A stretch of 64,000 bases of DNA, taken from positions 310,001 to 374,000 of the forward strand of contig JBASFK010000001.1 in NCBI GenBank assembly GCA_049652985.1. Reading direction: 5' to 3'. Under the pieces are notes generated by a model. That model was given only the letters and a program-made list of their open reading frames with translations, made no database searches and was not told the DNA's origin. Source of the DNA: UBA7657 sp049652985. GTDB taxonomy: Bacteria; Pseudomonadota; Alphaproteobacteria; Micavibrionales; Micavibrionaceae. Each line of letters starts with the position of its first letter. The stretch's first letter is position 1. Shown one piece after another: positions 61,315-64,000 of the stretch. The translations under genes and the position numbers were made by a program.

Positions 61315-61404
61315 ATGGAAGATCAAGTGCTGGAACCCGCTGTGGCATTCACAAGCGCCGCCGAAGAACAAGCCAACAAGATCGAGCCCCCCCTTCCCTT
61401 ATAG
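61315..61404 (+). CDS. 29-codon open frame ending after a poly-C tract
   Basis: ATG 61315 follows AGAGGAAAA and promoter copy 2. The product (MEDQVLEPAVAF, TSAAEEQANK, then IEPPLPL) stops at 61402-61404. Seven C in a row lie at 61387-61393. With one extra C the frame would run on to a TGA that overlaps the ATG of the next gene at 61526. It may be a real small protein, a leader peptide, or a gene broken or switched at the C tract. The rest of 61405-61525 holds nothing else recognised. Confidence 0.4.
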   Translation: MEDQVLEPAVAFTSAAEEQANKIEPPLPL

Positions 61405-61525
61405 TAATTTTAGCAGGGGCAAGGATGTACCTCATAGGATCGAGGAATTTCCCTTGCAGCCCACTACTTATTATTAAGCAAAAAATTTTTGATTCAGAGC
61501 CAGTAAGTAAGGAAAGGAAATTACA

Positions 61526-61903
61526 ATGACAAATTCAGGCATTACCAGCAAACCGGAAAGATTGGCCGAACTTCGGGCCACAATCGAAGCCGACCTGGGC
61601 AAGCCCCGGTCATGGGTCATTCATGAAGAAAGCCCGGGGGCAAACTCATCGCGCGTCACGGAATTTTCTAAAATCACGGGCAATATTGAAAAATTTCATA
61701 CCCTTTGCCTCGAGCTCAAAGACCCGGAGCATCTCAACACGATGAACAGATTTAGAAAACTGGCAAGTGAGCAAAGGCATGGATATGCCGTCCCGATAAT
61801 TGATCTTTTGCTGGCCGGGCGTAAACCCGTCAGGACAACTGCATTCGCCCGCACTGTCGTCAGGGCCCCTTACCTGTCGCCGCCGGATGCGCAGCCATCA
61901 TAA
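61526..61903 (+). CDS. Hypothetical 125-residue protein
   Basis: GGAAAGG lies eight bases before the ATG. The product is soluble and unrecognised, with an N-terminal helix (KPERLAELRATIEADLGKP) and a C-terminal helix-rich half (MNRFRKLASEQRHGYAVPII). It is the second orphan gene in the AT-richer patch and is 19 bases from the next one, so they are likely co-transcribed. Confidence 0.6.
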   Translation: MTNSGITSKPERLAELRATIEADLGKPRSWVIHEESPGANSSRVTEFSKITGNIEKFHTLCLELKDPEHLNTMNRFRKLASEQRHGYAVPIIDLLLAGRKPVRTTAFARTVVRAPYLSPPDAQPS

Positions 61904-61922
61904 AAAATAAACAGGGAATGGC

Positions 61923-62264
61923 ATGGATAACGAAATCAGAAATCTCACTCCAGCCCAGATAGAAACCCTGAAAAGGGAAATAATCGAACTCATCGATAAG
62001 CCGGTTACTCTCAATGACCCTATGGCCATATACGATATCGGAGAAAAGCTGAGAATATTTTTCAGCCCCGAAGTGACCAGGCAGCGGAATGAGCTTGGAA
62101 TCAGCGATAGGGTCTACAACACAGCACATACCATCTACGAATGGGCTGAAGAACGTGGTAACGAATTCATCGCCGGGGTGTGCATAAAAATATACCAGCA
62201 GCAGCAAAAACGGAGTGTATTTTCGGCGCCCAAAGCGGAAACCCGTGATCTGCGCCCGTCGTAA
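61923..62264 (+). CDS. Hypothetical 113-residue protein
   Basis: AGGGA lies five bases before the ATG. The product is predicted to be all-helical (LTPAQIETLKREIIELIDKP, YNTAHTIYEWAEERGNEFI) and ends in a Gln/Lys-rich, basic tail. Its N-terminal helix loosely resembles that of the preceding orphan, hinting at distant paralogy. No family was recognised. Confidence 0.6.
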   Translation: MDNEIRNLTPAQIETLKREIIELIDKPVTLNDPMAIYDIGEKLRIFFSPEVTRQRNELGISDRVYNTAHTIYEWAEERGNEFIAGVCIKIYQQQQKRSVFSAPKAETRDLRPS

Positions 62265-62348
62265 CAGAAAGTCCTCTATACGGCATGCCTATATCGGCCC
62301 CATAACCGCCTATTTGAAAAAACCCGCATAACACGCTACAAACGGCGC

Positions 62349-63479
62349 ATGACAAACAGCAAAGCCGCCGTTTACCTCGATTATAACGCCACCGCGCCCC
62401 TGCGGCCGGAAGCGATTGCCGCTGTCAATGCAGCCATGGCCGCGCCGCATAACGCCTCGTCCGTGCACTCCCACGGCCGCGCGGCGCACAAGATGATCGA
62501 GGATGCACGTGTACAAATCGCCGCGCTCGTAAACTGCCCGCCCGCGCAGGTGATCTTCAACTCCGGCGCGACGGAAGGCAACAACACCGTTCTCAAATAT
62601 TTCGTAGATCAGCGCATCCTTGTTTCCGCGATCGAGCATCCGTCCGTTCTCGAAGCCGCGTCCGCCGCCGAAAAAATTCCCGTCGATAAAAACGGCCTCG
62701 TCGACCTGAACGCGCTTGAAACTTTACTCAAGGCAAAAAAAACCGCGCTCGTCTCCGTCATGCTGGTGAATAACGAAACCGGGGTCATCCAGCCCGTCGA
62801 TAAAATCTCCGCCCTCGCGAAAAAACACGGCGCGTTCTTTCACTGCGACGCCGTTCAGGCCGCCGGGAAAATTGCCATCGACATGTCGCCCGGCCATATC
62901 GATTTCCTCACCCTCTCCGCCCACAAGCTCGGCGGGCCGCAGGGCGCAGGCGCACTCTGCCTTGGCCTGTGCGGCGTCACGCCCACATTGCTCGACGGCG
63001 GCGGACAGGAAAAAAAGGCCCGCCCCGGCACACAAAACACCGCTTCAATCGCCGGATTCGGCGCCGCCGCTGCGCTCGCGCTGCGCGATCTCTCCCGCCT
63101 CGCCACCCACACCACCACACTGCGCGATATATTAGAAAATGCGTTGCGCAAAATTAATAACGATATAATCATTCATTCTTCACAGGCTCCCCGCGTGCCG
63201 AACACCACGCTGTTCTCGCTTCCCCACGCATCGTCTGAAACATTGCTCATGGCCTTCGACCTTGAGGGCATCGCACTCTCCAACGGCTCCGCCTGCGCCT
63301 CCGGCAGCGTCAAGCCCAGCCACGTCCTTAAAGCCATGAGTGCCGACTCCGCCGGAACCATCCGCGTCTCCACCGGCTGGGCGAGCACCGAAAGCGACAT
63401 CGAAAATTTCCTCGCCGCCTTTGAAAAAATCACCGCGCGCATGAGCAGGAAAGCCGCGCCAGAGAGAAAAAATGCCTGA
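62349..63479 (+). CDS. Cysteine desulfurase (NifS/IscS family)
   Basis: The 376-residue PLP enzyme takes sulfur from cysteine for Fe-S cluster or thio-tRNA synthesis. The N-terminal YLDYNATAPLRPEA, IFNSGATEGNN, the PLP-lysine segment LTLSAHKLGGPQGAG and the active-site Cys loop SNGSACASGSVKPSHVL are present. It overlaps the ferredoxin gene by eight bases, so the two form a coupled pair. It is shorter than E. coli IscS and closer to the NifS-like group; the exact pathway is unclear. Confidence 0.92.
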   Translation: MTNSKAAVYLDYNATAPLRPEAIAAVNAAMAAPHNASSVHSHGRAAHKMIEDARVQIAALVNCPPAQVIFNSGATEGNNTVLKYFVDQRILVSAIEHPSVLEAASAAEKIPVDKNGLVDLNALETLLKAKKTALVSVMLVNNETGVIQPVDKISALAKKHGAFFHCDAVQAAGKIAIDMSPGHIDFLTLSAHKLGGPQGAGALCLGLCGVTPTLLDGGGQEKKARPGTQNTASIAGFGAAAALALRDLSRLATHTTTLRDILENALRKINNDIIIHSSQAPRVPNTTLFSLPHASSETLLMAFDLEGIALSNGSACASGSVKPSHVLKAMSADSAGTIRVSTGWASTESDIENFLAAFEKITARMSRKAAPERKNA

Positions 63480-63810
63480 AATTACATTTCTCCAGCCCGA
63501 CGGCTCGCAACAAACGATTAACGCCGACGAAAACATTTCCATCATGCATGCCGCGAAGGAAAATAAAATCGACGGCATCGAGGGCGCATGCGGGGGGTGC
63601 ATGGCCTGCGCCACCTGCCACGTCTATATCCACCCCGGTTGGGTCATGCGCGTCACCGCCGAGGACAACGAACAATCCGAGGAAGAAATCGACATGCTCG
63701 ACACCGCCTCCGACATCCGCGAAACCTCGCGCCTCGGCTGCCAGATCAAGCTCACCGATGCGCTGGACGGCCTCATCGTCGCCCTGCCCGGCACAAAAAC
63801 AGGCTGGTAG
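63472..63810 (+). CDS. Adrenodoxin-type [2Fe-2S] ferredoxin
   Basis: The 112-residue product has the cluster ligands C-x5-C-x2-C in GACGGCMACATCHVYI and the fourth Cys in SRLGCQIKLTDALDG, as in Fdx/adrenodoxin proteins. An extra Cys stands within the cluster loop. Such ferredoxins give electrons during Fe-S assembly or to monooxygenases; overlap with the cysteine desulfurase favours the former. Confidence 0.93.
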   Translation: MPEITFLQPDGSQQTINADENISIMHAAKENKIDGIEGACGGCMACATCHVYIHPGWVMRVTAEDNEQSEEEIDMLDTASDIRETSRLGCQIKLTDALDGLIVALPGTKTGW

Positions 63811-63859
63811 TGGAACCTTTTCTTATGTTGTATGTTTGAGCCTTGGAAGAGGAACCCCC

Positions 63860-63994
63860 ATGCGCACAATCAAACTCGTACTACTACTGCTGTTCACTAC
63901 CGGATTTTTATCGGCATGCCACCCGGCCCATCATGGCCATCCCCACGGCTGCCCGCCCGGCCAGGCGAAAAAAGGCAATTGCTGGAACTACTAA
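63860..63994 (+). CDS. Tiny His-rich lipoprotein
   Basis: AAGAGGAA upstream of ATG 63860 supports a 44-residue product: a lipoprotein signal (LLLLFTTGFLSAC), then a mature part of about 25 residues with HPAHHGHPHGCPPGQAKKGN. The His and Cys content suggests metal binding. The family is not recognised and the gene is in a frame also open upstream through the ferredoxin gene, which is not coding. Confidence 0.65.
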   Translation: MRTIKLVLLLLFTTGFLSACHPAHHGHPHGCPPGQAKKGNCWNY

Positions 63995-64000
63995 AGGAGA

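Noticed and set aside
60375..62348. The orphan patch as a prophage or integrated plasmid
   Set aside because: No integrase, structural, replication or attachment-site sequence is present.

Overview
The window is a gene-dense, moderately GC-rich stretch of an alphaproteobacterial chromosome. The signs are a CpdR-type response regulator, TTAA-N7-TTAA (CtrA-type) boxes, a complete Tad/Cpa pilus locus of Caulobacter layout, hisZ, and the pal-cpoB-tilS-ftsH-glmM order. No rRNA, tRNA, CRISPR array, insertion sequence or prophage was recognised. The exact order cannot be fixed from sequence reading alone.

Region 1 (1-7.4 kb, plus strand): the end of a glycosyltransferase, cpdR, then an apparent operon of three large paralogous prepilin-like proteins. 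It continues with a secreted protein carrying only the pilus/secretin N-domain and a TadD-like TPR lipoprotein. A perfect CtrA-type box lies just upstream of the first prepilin. Region 2 (7.4-22.3 kb, minus strand): the Tad/Cpa locus (tadC, tadB, cpaF, cpaE, cpaD, cpaC, cpaB, cpaA, two Flp pilins, a VWA-domain TadG, two TadE/F-like proteins). A membrane protein and a tail-anchored pseudokinase follow. A second CtrA-type box lies upstream of the major pilin, and terminators divide the locus into units. The two regions converge and probably build one cell-cycle-controlled surface structure; the three prepilins are the least familiar part and the best candidate for an undescribed system.

Region 3 (22.4-34.0 kb, minus strand): housekeeping genes purA, hisZ, glmM, ftsH, tilS, cpoB, pal, a SirB1-like protein, a BON lipoprotein, yraN and rsmI. 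A nested inverted-repeat element sits between ftsH and tilS. Region 4 (34.0-47.2 kb): an LpoA-like lipoprotein, a TetR regulator with a long acidic N-terminus, an MscS channel, trhO, an ECF sigma/anti-sigma/CnrX-like/EF-hand cluster, an AMIN lipoprotein, a WecA-type transferase, a second ECF sigma factor coupled to a membrane-anchored VWA protein, and separate mnmC and mnmD genes.

Region 5 (47.2-60.4 kb): an M3 peptidase, arginase, a CheD homologue that has lost its catalytic residues, a sterol-desaturase-type hydroxylase, tsaC, anmK, tyrS, a very large AsmA-like protein that seems to start at CTG, a peroxiredoxin and an alpha/beta hydrolase. Region 6 (60.4-62.3 kb) is an AT-richer patch of orphan genes with two nearly identical promoters. 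The window ends with a cysteine desulfurase, a [2Fe-2S] ferredoxin and a tiny His-rich lipoprotein.
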